Below are positions 1 through 24,807 of a stretch of 64,000 bases of DNA, piece by piece. The DNA comes from Tetracentron sinense (lineage: Eukaryota > Streptophyta > Magnoliopsida > Trochodendrales > Trochodendraceae). Below the pieces are notes generated by a model. The model saw only the letters and a program-made list of their open reading frames with translations, made no database searches and had not been told where the DNA came from. The stretch is from contig CM026563.1 in the NCBI GenBank assembly GCA_015143295.1, positions 5,828,001 through 5,892,000 of the forward strand, in the 5' to 3' direction. Position numbers and translations under genes: made by a program. Position 1 is the first letter of the stretch. The number at the start of each line of letters is the position of its first letter.

Positions 1-1078
1 TAATGCAAATGAACTAAAATATCCAAATCAAATGAAAAAAAATAATCAAATGACCGTAAGGTTACTACTTTTTCTAAATGCATTGATGATCATTACCTAA
101 GGAAGGGAACAAAAAGCTTGCCTATCAGATGATTATTTATGTAGAGGAGTCACCTGGCTACTTTTTCTAAATGCATTGCTGATCATTACCTAAGGAAGGG
201 CACAGAAAGCTTGCCTATCAGATGATTCTCGATGTAGAGGAGTCCCCTGGCTGTATGACTTGACATAGAAACATGATTGTTAAACCATTTTATCAGCAAT
301 GGAGTTTGGAATATATCTTACACTTAGTATATTCATAATTGGGTGCTCCTTGCTTGTATTGTGGATAAATTTATTGTGGAGCCGCCTACATTAGGTGGAT
401 GTTTGTCTAGTCTAATTGATCGTGTACTTCGACATTTCCGTGTGAGGGTGTAATGCATAGTGTTGCAGCAGTAGTGTGCAACGTGTTAGTTGAACAAGGT
501 TTTGGACAGTAGGAACTATCTAGGTTGAACATTTATTAATATTTGTGAATGTTCTTAGTTATATTAATCATAATGTACTTTGATTATATGTATTATCTCA
601 ATTCTTTTACTGATATGTTACTTTTTATAGTTATGGTTCCTTTTGTAAAGTTCAGATGGCCTATTGATATGCAAATCTTGAAATGAGTTATCAAGAGTAA
701 TTAATTGAGCCTCGGTGATGAAGGTAAAATGGCTCATTTGTTCTCTTCCTCAAAATTGAATTAGTAGCGCACTTGTGTGCGTATGTTGCATGAATTTATG
801 CGTTTAAAGGAAAGTTACATGCTCTTTTTCCTTAATAGGTATGGAGTAAACACTTGCCTTCTACTTTATCATCTCCTTATCCCAACTATTCGTGGTCAAC
901 AACGTGAATCCTGTTTGGCCATTTTATCAAGAGCCAATTCTTTGCTTAGATTGTGTTATCAAATCAATGGAACATTTATGCTTATGCTGTTGTCAAACTT
1001 AGTATTGTTGCAGAATTTGATTAAACGAAATGTTCTGTACTAATTATAGACGTAAATGGACTCTTTATTTATTTGCAG
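1..1078 (+). other. Intron sequence of the SAC3-family gene, no exon recognised
   Basis: This stretch precedes the first exon I can recognise and ends in an acceptor (ttatttgcag) at 1069-1078. In the family, the residues just before this exon would read like YETHARLALEAGDLPEYNQ. I looked for that coding sequence in 1-1078 and did not find it, so the preceding exon is probably outside the window and this is the 3' end of a long intron. The DNA is AT-rich; apart from the 93-bp tandem duplication near its start I see nothing in it. Confidence 0.55.
67..252. repeat. 93-bp tandem duplication
   Basis: Positions 67-159 and 160-252 are two head-to-tail copies of the same 93-bp sequence. Both start actttttctaaatgcatt and end with ctggct, and they differ by only a few substitutions. 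It lies in the inferred intron of the SAC3-family gene. The high identity suggests a recent local duplication. Confidence 0.9.
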
Positions 1079-4000
1079 TGCCAATCACAGCTGAAAAGCC
1101 TTTATGCAGATGGTATCAAGGGATGTCATCTGGAATTTTCTGCTTACAACTTACTTTGTGTTATTTTGCACTCCAGTAACAATAGAGATCTCGTATCATC
1201 AATGTCAAGGTCAGTCATAGCGTATTGTTTGCTAAATATCCGTACCAGGCAATGCATGTATGTGAAGTTGCAATATGGTCTAAGTTGGTACATGCCAAGG
1301 GTCTTTAGAAAGGCTTGAGGGTTTGAAGTTGTCAAAGGAATATGCATGTAGAATCTATAATACTAACCAGAGTGTTGGAGGTAGAAATATGAGAGCCTCC
1401 TGAAGGACCTGGACTATATGATGACAATTATTTACATCAGCTACCTGATGGTCCACTTAATAAATCAATAGTTGGGTGCATATAGTTTCCTGAAAACTGC
1501 AAATTTATGTCAGATAAAGTGAAATTACAATTTTGTTTACTGAAAAGACGACTGCATTTTTGTTTCATGCTAAACAATGTTTTAAAAGGTGTGTGAGGCT
1601 TACGTCTCGAGGTAAGATATAAGAAAAATTCCACAATTCCCAAATCATGCGGCTTATAAATTAATAGAAAAATAGGGTTCTAGGCACATAATTGAGAATT
1701 AAAAATCTTTTTTCTCTTTTTTCCTTTTATATATTTAGACTAACATTTCATTTATTATGTTTGATGTATTTTGGGCTTCTAAAACCCTTTTTGAGTGTCT
1801 ATTTCGCATTAAGGACTTACTAGGAGTTGAAGACATTTGGCACCACTAAGCCTATTAATGTACTATTTCATTCTTCTTTGCAACTATTTTCAGAGTTGAA
1901 TTTCGCCACATAAATTTTTGATATAGATATGAAGAAAAAAGGTTAATCGACGTTGCAGCATTTTCTTACCTCTGTTAAATTTATTTTGCCTAATGATTGA
2001 ATCATTTATGGAGTGCTATATAAAGCTTTTGTTAATTTTTTCGATCTTTCTGCAATTTTCTCGTTTCTAATTATTTTGTATTTTAAAAATAGAGTGTGAT
2101 GGTTAAGCTATGTCTATAGGTCTTAATGCCTTACCTCACACCTTCATGTTGTGAAAAGCGGTATAATCTGGTCATTAGCAGGGACATTCAAATATGAAAG
2201 ACTAGATAATTCCTTGTGATACTATTGTAATCTGAGTGAGGTTTGGAACGTGAAAGCCTATTCAGTTTGGATGTCAGGACGACTTGATCCAGTTGAAAAA
2301 TTATTGTGTTATTCAAAACTTTTTGAGTTTTTTTTTTTTATAGTGAAACTTTTGGAGTGTTAGGAGTTAGGACCTCTAAAGGTCGTTGTGTTTTTCAAAA
2401 CTATTGGAGTATTTTTTTTTTAGGTAAAACTTTTGGAGTGATGTTAGGACCTCTAAAGTCTAAACACTAACTTGACCAAGTTTTGGTTTTGGTTTTGATG
2501 TCATACAACACCACCCCCCCTCCCCTTTTTGATGTCATACACCCATGGCTATGGTTCACTCGTCTTATTTTTGAGAGCTTTCGTACCTTCTTGGTTTTGC
2601 ATAATGCGTGTGATGTAAATTTGATCTTTTATATTGGTGGCTGCCACTTTTAGACTAGATAAATTAAGAATGAGGTTCCCTGGAAGCTATATGCCAATTA
2701 CCGACTTAGGGACCAAGGAATCAATAATGCTCTGTTAAGATTTTGCAACAGCTGTTGATTTGAGGATATTGATCTTCTTACTAGTCTAAGTAATCTTAAA
2801 TCTTGCTTACTTCCATTTTAAACTGATATGCATGTTGTATTATGTATATCAGTTTAAACTCAAGAGGCTTGAAAGGAAACAAAAAAAAAAGTTTGAAGTT
2901 TGCTTAACCAATATTCCTACATTGCCTTACAGTATTAGTTTTGTGGATATTACATACTCGAGAATGCACACTTATAGCAGCTAATTAAGCAGCGAGGAAG
3001 CACAACTTGGTCTCGTATACCTGCCACTTGTGGTGGATCTGAACCCTTAGCCATGGCTATTTGTGCAATTAAAAGTCCAATGGCAATTATGATGAAATGA
3101 CAAAAATGTGAAAAACTCGACCTTCGTTGTAGGGAAGCTATGTTCAAGGTAGGAACTCGCTTTCCCAGACTCACTTTCTCGGACAGGCTCGCTTTCTAGG
3201 AAGCTCACTTCCATCACGTCCCATTTAGTAGTCAAAGGGGGCTAGCTGTATGTGTGAAGTGATGGAATGAACCAGAGTCTATAGCCTAGGGTGTAGATTC
3301 TAAGCAAATATTGTCGGTTTGGAACCTAAGACACCTACTTTTCCACAAAAATCTCATGTAAGATAAAATCAAAGGTGTAGCTACCCATAATAACATAACG
3401 AAAATGAGGAGCCTATATCTCATTTCTCGCTTCCCCTTTCCTAAGGTTATTTTGAGCCTCGCTTTCGCTTCTCACTATGGTTATCTTTTTCGCTCCTCGC
3501 TCAGGTAACTATGGAATTTAATCGAAGAATGGAGCCTCCTTTTTTTTTTCCTCCCCTTTTTATGAGATCCATCTAGCTTAGAAAAATTATCATCTGAGTG
3601 GAAAATTGATGAGAAAACTCTGGAATGCCACAGGGTATCTATACCTAAAAATGTGTTGGTATTACCTAGTTGTAAGGAAGCTATGTATAGGTTGGTCCGC
3701 TCACTTCCCAGGAAGCTCGCTTTCATTACGTCTCATTAAGTGGTCAAATGAGGTTGTATGTGTGAAGTGATGGGATAGACCTGAGTCTAAACCCCAGGGT
3801 ATATAGACCATGAGCAAGTATCGTTGGATTGGAATCTATGGCACCTACTTCTCCACAAATATCTCATGTAAGATAAAATCTAAGATATGGTTTCCCATAC
3901 TAATATAATGGGGAATGAGGTGCCTATTTTTAAATTATCTCTTCTTGCTTCCTAATTATTTTTTAGCCCTACCAATCCAAAAAAAAATATGAACCTTGCT

Positions 4001-5515
4001 TCCCGCTTCTCTATTTTCCTTTGCTTCTTGTTTATGCTTCTCGCTTCGGTAACTCTGGTTGGTAATACTAATCTATTTTTACTCCTACCTACTGAAGCTG
4101 TCATTATAGTTATTTGGCGATAATTTTGACTGGACTGGACTTTGACAATTTGTGCTTAAGACAGATTTTGTTTGTTTAGAAGGGTCCTGCTGCTCAGCTA
4201 TAGCATACATCTTCCTTTGCTACTTTAGAAGCATCCCACTGATAAGCTACAGTGTACTTACAAATCTGGCACAAGTAACTACATGTCTGGTTTTTTGGTC
4301 TGGAGTCTGATACAAACAACTAAAATGTAGTGATAGTATTCTCTCTACCAATTCACTAGTCTGATGTATTACTGAAGTGTTTCACATGTGTCTACTTTGC
4401 GTTCTCTTTCTGAAAAGTCTGTATTATATGATTGCGTGTAACAAACAAAAATTACTTGGATGCAATCCATTTCCCTTATCATTTTATCTCCCCATTATGA
4501 ATTCATCTAGAATGCTGTACTAAATTTTATCATATTGAGTTTGATAAAACTTCATCATGTTGCCAGATTATCAGATGAAGCAAAAAAGGATGATGCTGTA
4601 AAGCATGCTCTTGCAGTCCGTGCAGCCGTTACGTCAGGGAATTATGTCCTGTTCTTCAGACTGTACAAGACAGCTCCTAACTTGAATACCTGCCTTATGG
4701 GTGAGTGTATATCCATTTTCCTGCACTCCTAAAAGACCTTAAGTTGACCTTTGTCAAAAAAACCGAAAAGGAAGTTCATAAATTATATCATTCTGCAGAT
4801 CTGTATTTCGAGAAGATGCGCTATGAGGCTGTGAAATGCATGTCTCGTTCATATCGCCCTGCAGTCCCTGTTGCTTTCATTGCTCAGGTTTTGGGCTTCA
4901 CCAGTGTCTTAGCAACAACTGAAGGAAGAGATGAGAAGGATACAGATGGGTTGGTGGAGTGTGAGGAATGGTTAAGGGCACATGGTGCATGCCTCTGTGC
5001 AGATAACAACGGAGAGATGCAGCTCGACACAAAGGTATGTTTGACTTTGTCCATGAAAATTAAATCTTCATGGGTAGCCTTGTGGATTTGAGAAAGAGGT
5101 TTCCCATTATGACTGACGTTCAAATTCTATTATGAATTGGGAAACAGTGGTATGACCAATACTTCGACCATTGAATTGCCCCTTTCTGTTAGAATACTTG
5201 AAAGTTCTTAGGGAATTTTCTTCTCATCAAACATAGAGTTGGATCTTAGCCATGCAAGTTGCGCGAGTGGACCAGTGTGAAACCTTAGTTTCGTTTCCAG
5301 TCAGAGACTAGCTGTTGATGACTGGGGCTATACCCCTTTCGAGCTCAGCTGATCCCTTACACGTGTTCTTATTACTGTTATATTATTTTCTGACTAAATG
5401 AGTGTCTGACATGCAGGCTTCCTCTTCCAGCCTTTTCATGCCGGAACCAGAAGATGCTGTAGCCCATGGAGATACAAGCCTCGCCGTTAACGATTTTCTG
5501 ACGAGGACATCCTGA
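1079..5515 (+). CDS. SAC3/GANP/THP3-family protein, C-terminal part (partial gene)
   Basis: The 3' end of a SAC3/GANP-domain gene. SAC3-family proteins act in mRNA export and mRNP processing complexes (TREX-2-like) at the nuclear pore. Four exons can be placed: 1079-1209, 4567-4700, 4799-5034 and 5417-5515 (stop 5513-5515). They join in frame through GT-AG sites (donors gtcagt, gtgagt and gtatgt; acceptors ending ccag, gcag and gcag) and give 199 residues. Hallmarks are CQSQLKSLYADGIKGCHLEF, AVRAAVTSGNYVLFFRLYK, APNLNTCLMDLYFEKMRYEA and a terminal LFMPEPEDAVAHGD. From memory these match Arabidopsis SAC3A (At2g39340) closely up to its C-terminus. The N-terminal region lies upstream of the window. 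Intron 1210-4566 is 3.4 kb. The gene converges on the Ca2+-ATPase gene. Which SAC3A/B/C paralogue this is was not tested. Confidence 0.88.
3130..3960. repeat. Direct imperfect duplication inside SAC3 intron (unit about 0.3 kb)
   Basis: Two blocks about 508 bp apart share the same order of motifs: gaagctatgt, then gtatgtgtgaagtgatgg (3248 and 3756), then ctcatgtaagataaaatc, then a gaggMgcctat end. The first block runs about 3130-3420 and the second about 3670-3935. Identity is moderate, so this is an older duplication or two insertions of one repeat family. The rest of the 1210-4566 intron is AT-rich with poly-T runs and shows no other structure I can name. Confidence 0.6.
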
Positions 5516-7228
5516 AGGCAAATTTGTTTGTATTCTAGTGTATTTAAAATGGGGTAGAAATTCACCGCAATTTTGATAATCTAATGAGTGAAAATGGGAA
5601 TTGCTTGTTTTTAAATGAATTGGCCAAAGGTCGAGAGCCAGCCGTCGTAATTGTAATATTAGAGGGTATGGACGGTCATGGATGTATGAAATGGGAAAAT
5701 ACCAAATGAAAAGAATGGGCTCATTGATGTAGTACAAAGGGAAAGGAAAACAGTCTCTTTATTTGAAAGGCAACAATTGCTCAATTTATTATTTCAACAA
5801 ATTGATACCAAATGCTGCGTCGCTCCTTCTGTACTTGATATATAAAGAGCGGGGAAAGGGAGGAGTGAGGAAGGGAATTAGCTTGAGAATTGTAGTGGTG
5901 AGGCCATTTATTTCTTTCTTCTCAGTTAAGAGTGCGCTCTGAGACAGGTTACCCAAAGTAGGCCTTGCAGAGAAAGATGTTGGACACTCTAGCTTGGGAG
6001 AATTTGAAGTCAATTGACTATTGGGACCTCAAATTTTTGTGACCTGCAAAATATGGTCTCTTGCTCCAAATAGGGTTGGGCTCAATGTTATCAGAACTGG
6101 ACTGGTCATCGAACCAGTTGAGTGGCCGGTTCCAGTTCGACCGGTCCACTTCAACCGTGTCCTTTTTGTACTTTATTTTTTTAAAAAATAAATTTCATTT
6201 TTACCCATTTCTGACCAGTGCTGGCCACCTGTTCAACCGGCCGGTTCTTACGGTTTTTAAAATGGTCGTTTTTTTGGGGTTTGGGAACCGGTTCGATCGG
6301 CGGGTCTGGTTCTGACAACAGTGGTTGGGCTGCCCGAAGCACATGTGTACGATTTCTCCTGGGGTCATGAGGCGCCAGACTCACCACAAGTCTTCTTTGT
6401 TCCTACAGAAGGGGTGAGTGACGACCCATTTTTTTACAAAATGTGTTGTACACGGGAAAGAGGCTTGTGCCCACAATTACTTGGCGCTGTTCTTATCCTC
6501 ATAATTTCTAAGGGTAAAGAGTGAAACTAGCAATCACATAACTATCTTTGAGGGTAATGGTTATGACAGCCAGTGAAGAAACAAGCACACCCTAGTATAT
6601 GTCAAGACCAAGGAGATACTAACCTATACAAGGGTGGACTTACCAAGGGAACGCGACCAATACATGGTGGACTTCCATTTGCAAAAATACCATAAACATC
6701 ATGTTACATGAATGGGTTTCAGTACAGCCACACCCCAGCAAACAAAGATAAAAGGGAGCAACCCCCATCTCGAGCACTGTTAACGTCTCTCTCTCTTCCA
6801 CATTCAAGTTCCTCAAATATGCCAACGATTTGCATTAATAGAAACCTGATATGTTAGCAGGCTAAAATCCTTGACACAAAGGCATCAGCAAATAATAAGC
6901 TCCAATAAAATGCAACTGTTTTGCATTTTCAGACATCAAAATTGAGTTTTACCTTGCAATTAGAAGAGGTAATGTAATAAAGGGCCATATAAGTAAATTT
7001 GGTTCTCCCCAAATTCAAGGTTGGAGAGTCCTGAATCCTCTCTTTCTACTAGTTCATTAAGGTGCAAACCAATCCTCATTATAGAAAAGAATGAGGTTTT
7101 TTTTGGGGTGTCCTAGATTTAACAGTCAATAAGAAATGCACCTGGCAAATGAACTACCATGTTAGCAATTCCAACCATTTAGGGCAGCATCCGAAGCAAC
7201 CTTCTCCAACTAAACCTTTCTTTGCACA
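5516..7228. other. Convergent intergenic region between SAC3-family and ECA genes
   Basis: It holds the presumed 3' UTRs of both genes, which point towards each other, and the MITE at 6083-6322. No coding sequence with family resemblance was seen; the short frames here lack recognisable motifs. Confidence 0.6.
6083..6322. mobile_element. 240-bp MITE with perfect 9-bp target duplication (Mutator-like)
   Basis: The element is bounded by ggttgggct at 6074-6082 and 6323-6331, an exact 9-bp direct repeat. Its ends are inverted: tgttatcagaac on the left, and gttctgacaaca (the reverse complement of tgttgtcagaac) on the right. The interior is rich in accggttc-type motifs. A 9-bp duplication is typical of Mutator/MULE-type elements; the family call rests on that alone. 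It is too short to encode a transposase. Confidence 0.8.
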
Positions 7229-18932
<11,704 letters not shown>

Positions 18933-19300
18933 CGAAATTCAGTATGACAGAACTCGAGAAGTAAATCACAGCAAAGAACAAGAGAAAACGCAAACAATAG
19001 AAGAAAAATCGAATCTCCCTCCGGAAATCAATGAATTTCAACACAGGTATCTACCGATCCAAAATTACAGACATGAAACCCTAAATAAAATTCCAGATCT
19101 CAAAATAAGAGGAAAAAGAACGGTAGAACAAGAGAGAAAAGTAGGAATTTCTAAGATTATGGAGAAGATCGGTTCAGATTTTAGGGTTTAGATCACCTTC
19201 TCTTCTCTGTAAATCAGGTAGGAGCGCTTTAATCGCCAAAAATTATCGAGAAACGCGACTGTCCTCGTCCCTAAAAAGGATAGCAAATAACAGTACAAGA
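18933..19300 (-). promoter_or_regulatory. 5' leader and proximal promoter region of the ECA gene
   Basis: The region directly upstream of the ECA start codon is AT-rich with several aacaagagaaa-type purine tracts. No coding sequence or clear TATA box could be fixed. The leader extent and any 5' UTR intron are unknown. Confidence 0.35.
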
Positions 19301-20653
19301 GCTCCTTCAATCTTTATCGTTAAAAATAAATAAATTAAAAATAGATATCATGGAAACTTCCGGATTGTTTATGTTGAGAATCTTGTGATTAAAAACAAAG
19401 GGAAGCTGGTTTTTTTTATCACATACAACTCACACACAATCTATACAACACACTCACACACACATATTTTCATCTTTTCTATCTGGCTGTAGTTAAGTTA
19501 CACAGATGAATCATATGCTTAAGACTTAACGATTATTTATCAAAAAATCAGCTCAACTCTAATGATCCTGACCATCCGATTAGAGCCTTTGGAATCAGTG
19601 TTGATGTTTGGTATACTTTTTTTTATTTTTTATGTGTCATTATTTATTTATTTACCTTGGTGAGTTTAAGAGTTAGGTAATACACATTATGAACTTTTCA
19701 ACTGTCACACTAAAATTCAAATTAATAATTTAGCAAATAACAATTGTCTCCGCCAAGAAGGAGAGTATTCCTCCTCGCTCTCACAAAGCCCTTTTGAGCT
19801 ATAGTTAACAAGTTTCAATCTCTTTAGTTATTTTTTTTCAAAAACCCAAAGTTAAATATCTCCACTATAATGAGAGAAGCCCCCTATGATGGAAATTCCC
19901 ATACTACCTCCTTAAAAAACCGTAGCCTGAATTTTTTTTCCCAATTTCCAAACTACCCTTGTATACAAATCCTTCATTTCATGTTTTACTTAATTTCTAA
20001 ACTATTAATTTCTCATCTACGATCTACCAAATTACCTATTTCTCAAACTGTGCCTATTTTTGATAAATTCCCAAACTACCTTTAAGACAACCTTGATTTA
20101 ATATTTTACTTAATTCTCGAACTACTGTTTTCTCATCTACACCTTTTGACACTCTTTAACTGTGGTTAAAATTCACTCACCTCAAACTACCCCTTTCTCA
20201 TCAATTGCACTCACAGGTTAACACATGTCTCTTTTGACACTCTTTAACTGTGGTTAAAATCCACTCACCTCTAAGGTTCACCCTAGTCGGTCTCCCCCAC
20301 CCCTCTCTCACGTGCATCGAACTGTACACACACGTACAACACGTGTGCCTTCCGCTAGTTTTAATAATAAGAGTTAGTAAATCTTAACCACAATTAATTA
20401 AGGGAGTAAAAATGAGAACACCTGGCATAAAAAAAAAAAAAAAAAGGGTGAGACAGTAAATCACCTTCTCATTAGAGGCAATTATTTTCCTTTAACGGAA
20501 TAAGAGAATGTTTTGTTTTTGGAAAGAATGGGCTAAGATACTGGTAATGATGATATTTGGAAAGTTTGCCAAGCGTCATTAATGTCACTTGTTGAGATCA
20601 CGTACTAAAATTTTACGCCGATTTTATCCTCCAGATCCACGTATGGATATGAA

Positions 20654-20905
20654 GGTTAATTCTCCATATCTTTAGCAGATTGTGTAACCTCATGACAGGC
20701 ATTTGACATGTTTATTGTTGCGCTCCTTAGGCTAATTCTCCATATCTTCGACTGATTCTGTAACGCCATGACAGGCATTCGGCGTGTGTATCGCTGCCAT
20801 GTTGCATGTGCGCTCCTAAGGCTAATTCTCCATTTATTCGACGGATTGTGAAAATTCATACCAGACATCCAATGTGTTTATTGTCGTCATGCAGCTCATG
20901 AGCTC
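20654..20905. repeat. Three degenerate tandem repeats, unit about 75-90 bp
   Basis: Units start at about 20655, 20729 and 20819. Each begins gg(t/c)taattctccat, continues through gatt(c/g)tg, cca(t/g)acaggcat-like and gtgtttat-like blocks, and ends near gcgctcctaa. Divergence between units is substantial. Such repeats are common in LTRs and in intergenic retroelement remnants; no element boundaries were found. Confidence 0.65.
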
Positions 20906-22102
20906 TTGCATAGGCTCTCATAAGGGGATTACGAACGGAATGAGGGCATGGTTTCCCACTTCCTATCTCAATGGCATGCATATCTCGAGTTGAACCTAGG
21001 CGCTTCATCAGGGGGTTTATGAGTGGGTTATGGCCACCATTGTAGGAATGGCGACACGTGTATCCCATGTCTTATCTCATCGGCATGTATATGTCAAGCT
21101 GATGGCCAGGTATGATTTGTGGCACGCGTATCATTACTCATCTATTTGACTTGCATGTCACGGGCTTGAGGGATGAGAAAGTTTCCTGCCCCGCGGATGA
21201 AGTATTCATGTCATAAACTCGTAGCTCCGCCTTGCAATTAGCGTAAATATCTTATGTCGCCTTATCTTTTGCCACTTGAGAGTAATACCTGAATAGTGCA
21301 TGACCTGCCTTCCATGTGTTGGACTCTTTAATCGGGGGATGTGTTGGGATTTATGGTTTGGAGGGCATCGAAGAATGGAGTGTGACGCCATGATAAGCAA
21401 ACTGCAAATAATGATTCAAAACTATCATGAATTTTTTTCTTAACTAATGATCTATTTTAGAAAAGATTGTGCTTAGGGTGTATTTGGTCATTATGCTCTA
21501 AGGCAGTCTTAAAGCTGATTTACTGAGGTTTTAGATCGTTTCTTAACAGAAAGATACAAACTGTTTCACCTCTAACAAAACCATGGGTCCTACCTGGGAG
21601 CACTTAATATATGGGTCTACCCCCCACAAATGACGTCATTGAGTACTTCTACATCAGAGAATCAGCATTTCAGCTCCTTGCAGCATCATTCATCTAAGAT
21701 AGATTACTATTCTTCCCTCACCCTCTGATTCATGACTTAGTTCACCCTCTTGTTCTTCCCTTATCTCTCATAGATCACCATTCTCTTATTAAGAATCTAA
21801 ATCAATACGATCAGAATAGCTAATTTAGGTTGATCTACACTATAGATCTTACCTCAAATCATCATCCTTCAAATTCACATCATCAAAATCTTAATAAACA
21901 ACTACTTTTGCATAAGAGTCTATAGAGAGAATTTGAGATAAAAAAATAAAAAATTAAGGTGGTGTTTTTGGACCTAACATAAAATGGGGCTGCCTTCTTT
22001 GCCTTCCTTGGTTTTTTATTTTTTAAAGATCTTAATTCTGTTTTGCAAAAAAAAAAAATTAGAGTTTTTTAATATTAAAAATATTTTTTTAATATCACCA
22101 CT

Positions 22103-22743
22103 TGAGGTCGCCACGGGTCCCTTTTGACACCCCTTAACCGTGGTTAAGATTCACCCTTACCTAATTATGATAGGGGTGATTTGGAAATTATAATTATAAA
22201 AACCAAGGATGGGTGGGTGAATCTTAACCACGGTTAAGGGGTGTCAAAAGGGACACGTGGTGACCTCAAGGGGTGATATTAAAAAACTTTTTTTAATATT
22301 AAAAAAACTAATTTTTTTTTAATTTTCAAAAAATAATTAATCTTTTAAAAAACATAAGGATGGGTGGGTGAATCTTAACCATGGTTAAAGGGTGTCAAAA
22401 GGGACACGTGACAACCTCAATGGGTGATATTAAAAAACTGTTTTTGATATTAAAAAAACTCTATTTTTTTTTTTTTAAATTTTCAAAAATGAATTAATAT
22501 TAAAAAAAAAAAAACCAAGAATGGGTGGGTGAATCTTAACCACGGTTAAGGGGTGTCAAAAGGGACACGTGGCGACCTCAAGGGGTGATATTAAAAATCT
22601 GTTTTTAATATTAAAAAAACTCTAATTTTTTTTTTTTTTCAAAAAAATTAATATTAAAAAAAAAACAAGGATAGGTGGGTGAATCTTAACCACTGTTAAG
22701 GGGTGTCAAAAGGGACACGTGGTGACCTCAATGGGTGATAACT
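22103..22743. repeat. Array of a MITE-like repeat carrying an ABRE/G-box core
   Basis: One minus-oriented arm (22103-22165) faces a plus arm (22199-22272), forming a foldback of about 170 bp. Three more plus-oriented copies follow at about 22346, 22503 and 22662, with a period near 155 bp. The conserved core reads gggtgggtgaatcttaacc, then acggttaaggggtgtc, then aaaagggacacgtgg and gacctcaa. Copies contain gacacgtgg or close variants; the third has gacacgtggc (22564-22573), the ABRE/G-box consensus. The same repeat occurs as scattered arms near 32880, 33500-34560, 36120, 37240, 43830, 50990, 56500, 57385 and 63880. Confidence 0.75.
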
Positions 22744-24807
22744 AAATTTTTAAATAATAAATAATTAGTGTTTTAGAGTAAGAATAGTTTTTTTTGAAAA
22801 TTGAAAGGATAATTTTGAAAGTTTATCAGTTTCTGTAAGTTAACTAGTGGTCAACTGGCAACTGATGGAGGAAGTGAAAATGTCATTATTTTAAAAAATA
22901 AAGATATCTAATGTATTTTTTGAAAACTGAGGGGCTCTATGTGTATTTTCGTCAAACCTTAGGGGTTGTAAATGTATTTTCCCTTAAAATATTTCAAAAA
23001 AAAAAATCACCTCAAATGAAAAATAAATAAAATATTTTATTTTGATTTAGAATAAGTACCATAAGGAAAAGTTCGGCAACCACTTTAAAAGGGCGTGTCT
23101 TAAAGACCACCCTCATGGTGGGGTGTATCCCGACATTTGAGCGAGAGAGGCAAGTGCTAAGAAATTTCAAGGTAGGATTATAGTAATATAATAACTTAGA
23201 GGTGTGTTGATTTTATTTATTTATTTTTATTTTATCAAAAGGTGTGCTGAATTAAATGGCACACGAAAGTTATAGGAAATTCCATGGTCGGATTCTGTTT
23301 CATCTATGAAGAACTGGTTTCCGCGGTTTATGGTTTTCATGATGGGAACATTTTGTCCCTTTTACCACCTAATTGACCCTACTTAAGCTTAGCTAAATTA
23401 AAGTTAAGATTTCAATGTTTTTAAAATACTAAGGTTAGATTGCTTAATCTTAAGAGTAAGTAAATCTTAATAAGAATTGATGAGTATTTAAAAGTAGAGC
23501 GTGGATCAATGACAACCGATCATTTAGTTACACGATATGGAGACTGTGGGTACGCTAAGCATTTCATTACACAATGGAGTGCTCCATTAAGCATTCCACT
23601 CGAGAAATAAATTGAATGACTGATTACTTTGCTAAAATTTGTAACTCCATCGAGGAGTTGTTAATTTTTCCTTTTGAATTTTTGGATGTTATCAATGGTT
23701 TTCTAGTCGAAGATATAGTGTAATCTTTTGAGTTTTTTTTAATATAGCTAGTTGGATCGCCTTAACCCCAACTTACTCTCGCAAAACAAAGTTCTCTAAA
23801 ATTTTTTAATGAAGCTTGAACGATTAATTAACGAAGTATTCATAATTATTTTTATAAAAATAACGATTATTTAAGTAATCGTGAATTTTGTAAATTAAAC
23901 ACAAATTATTAATGACTTTCTTTTTTCAAAATTTTCATTTTTAATCTCGAATTTTGTTTATTTATTCCAAACTTTTGTCGAGCTGAATAATTCTCGAACT
24001 CTGACTTCATAATTATAATTATGAATAGAAGGAACCAAAAAAGTGCCTATACTAGATTATTTTATAAATTATTTAAAAAAATTAATTAATAAAACTATAT
24101 GTATTTTATATTTATAATTATCAAACTATCTCTGTCATAAGAGATATTTTGAATTGATGTGATTATCTATTTATCAGCTGTTCATAATTAATCTCTTTAT
24201 AAAACTACCTCACTGTTAAAAATACTCGAGTCTTCTCTCCCAATGGGGGAACACACTTCTTACCACCGAAATAATGTGGTCTGCAATGGAGTCTATGCAC
24301 AAACTTTTTGGTTTGAACGGTTCAATTTCAGAAAAGCTTTTTCATATTGACTAAAATTTGTCCTTAAAATAGTCTAAATAAAACGGGACCCACTATCTTA
24401 ACTAAAATTGGTCTGCGTAAAGGTAGAAGTGAGACCCAAAGTCCCAATCCAATCCAAACCTATTGGGCATAAACTCTAACCAGACGGATTAAAGTACTAC
24501 GTTTTACGTCACCACAAAAAAGTACTACGTTTTAAGACAAATTTCAGTTAAAATAGAAAAGATTTGTTCTTAAATAAATTCGTTTAAACTGGTAACCTTT
24601 TTCACACGAAGTTTTTTTCAAATTTTTGGCCCTCTGTTTATGCCGGCTTCCTCAACTCCTTAACGGTACGGCTAATATAAATCGAATCAAAACTTCCCAG
24701 TTGTGGCCTCTATTATGACAAAGGTTTATTTATTTATTTATGGGGGAGGTTGTCCGGGCCTCTTAGATCACCCGATTAATCCCAGGCACAAGAGAGGATA
24801 TGAATCT

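Larger units (their letters stand above)
19301..24807. other. Intergenic region, AT-rich, repeats only
   Basis: No gene with family resemblance was found. It contains a CA-rich stretch (about 19410-19465), repeated tctttaactgtggtt lines (20150-20270), the tandem repeats at 20654-20905, an unidentified GC-richer stretch to about 21330, and the repeat array at 22103-22743. From about 22750 to 24800 I see only AT-rich DNA. Confidence 0.6.

Noticed and set aside
777-1318. Plus-strand frames of 81-88 residues upstream in the SAC3-family intron
   Set aside because: Only 1079-1209 matches the family. The rest reads through a splice donor or is intronic and has no similarity.
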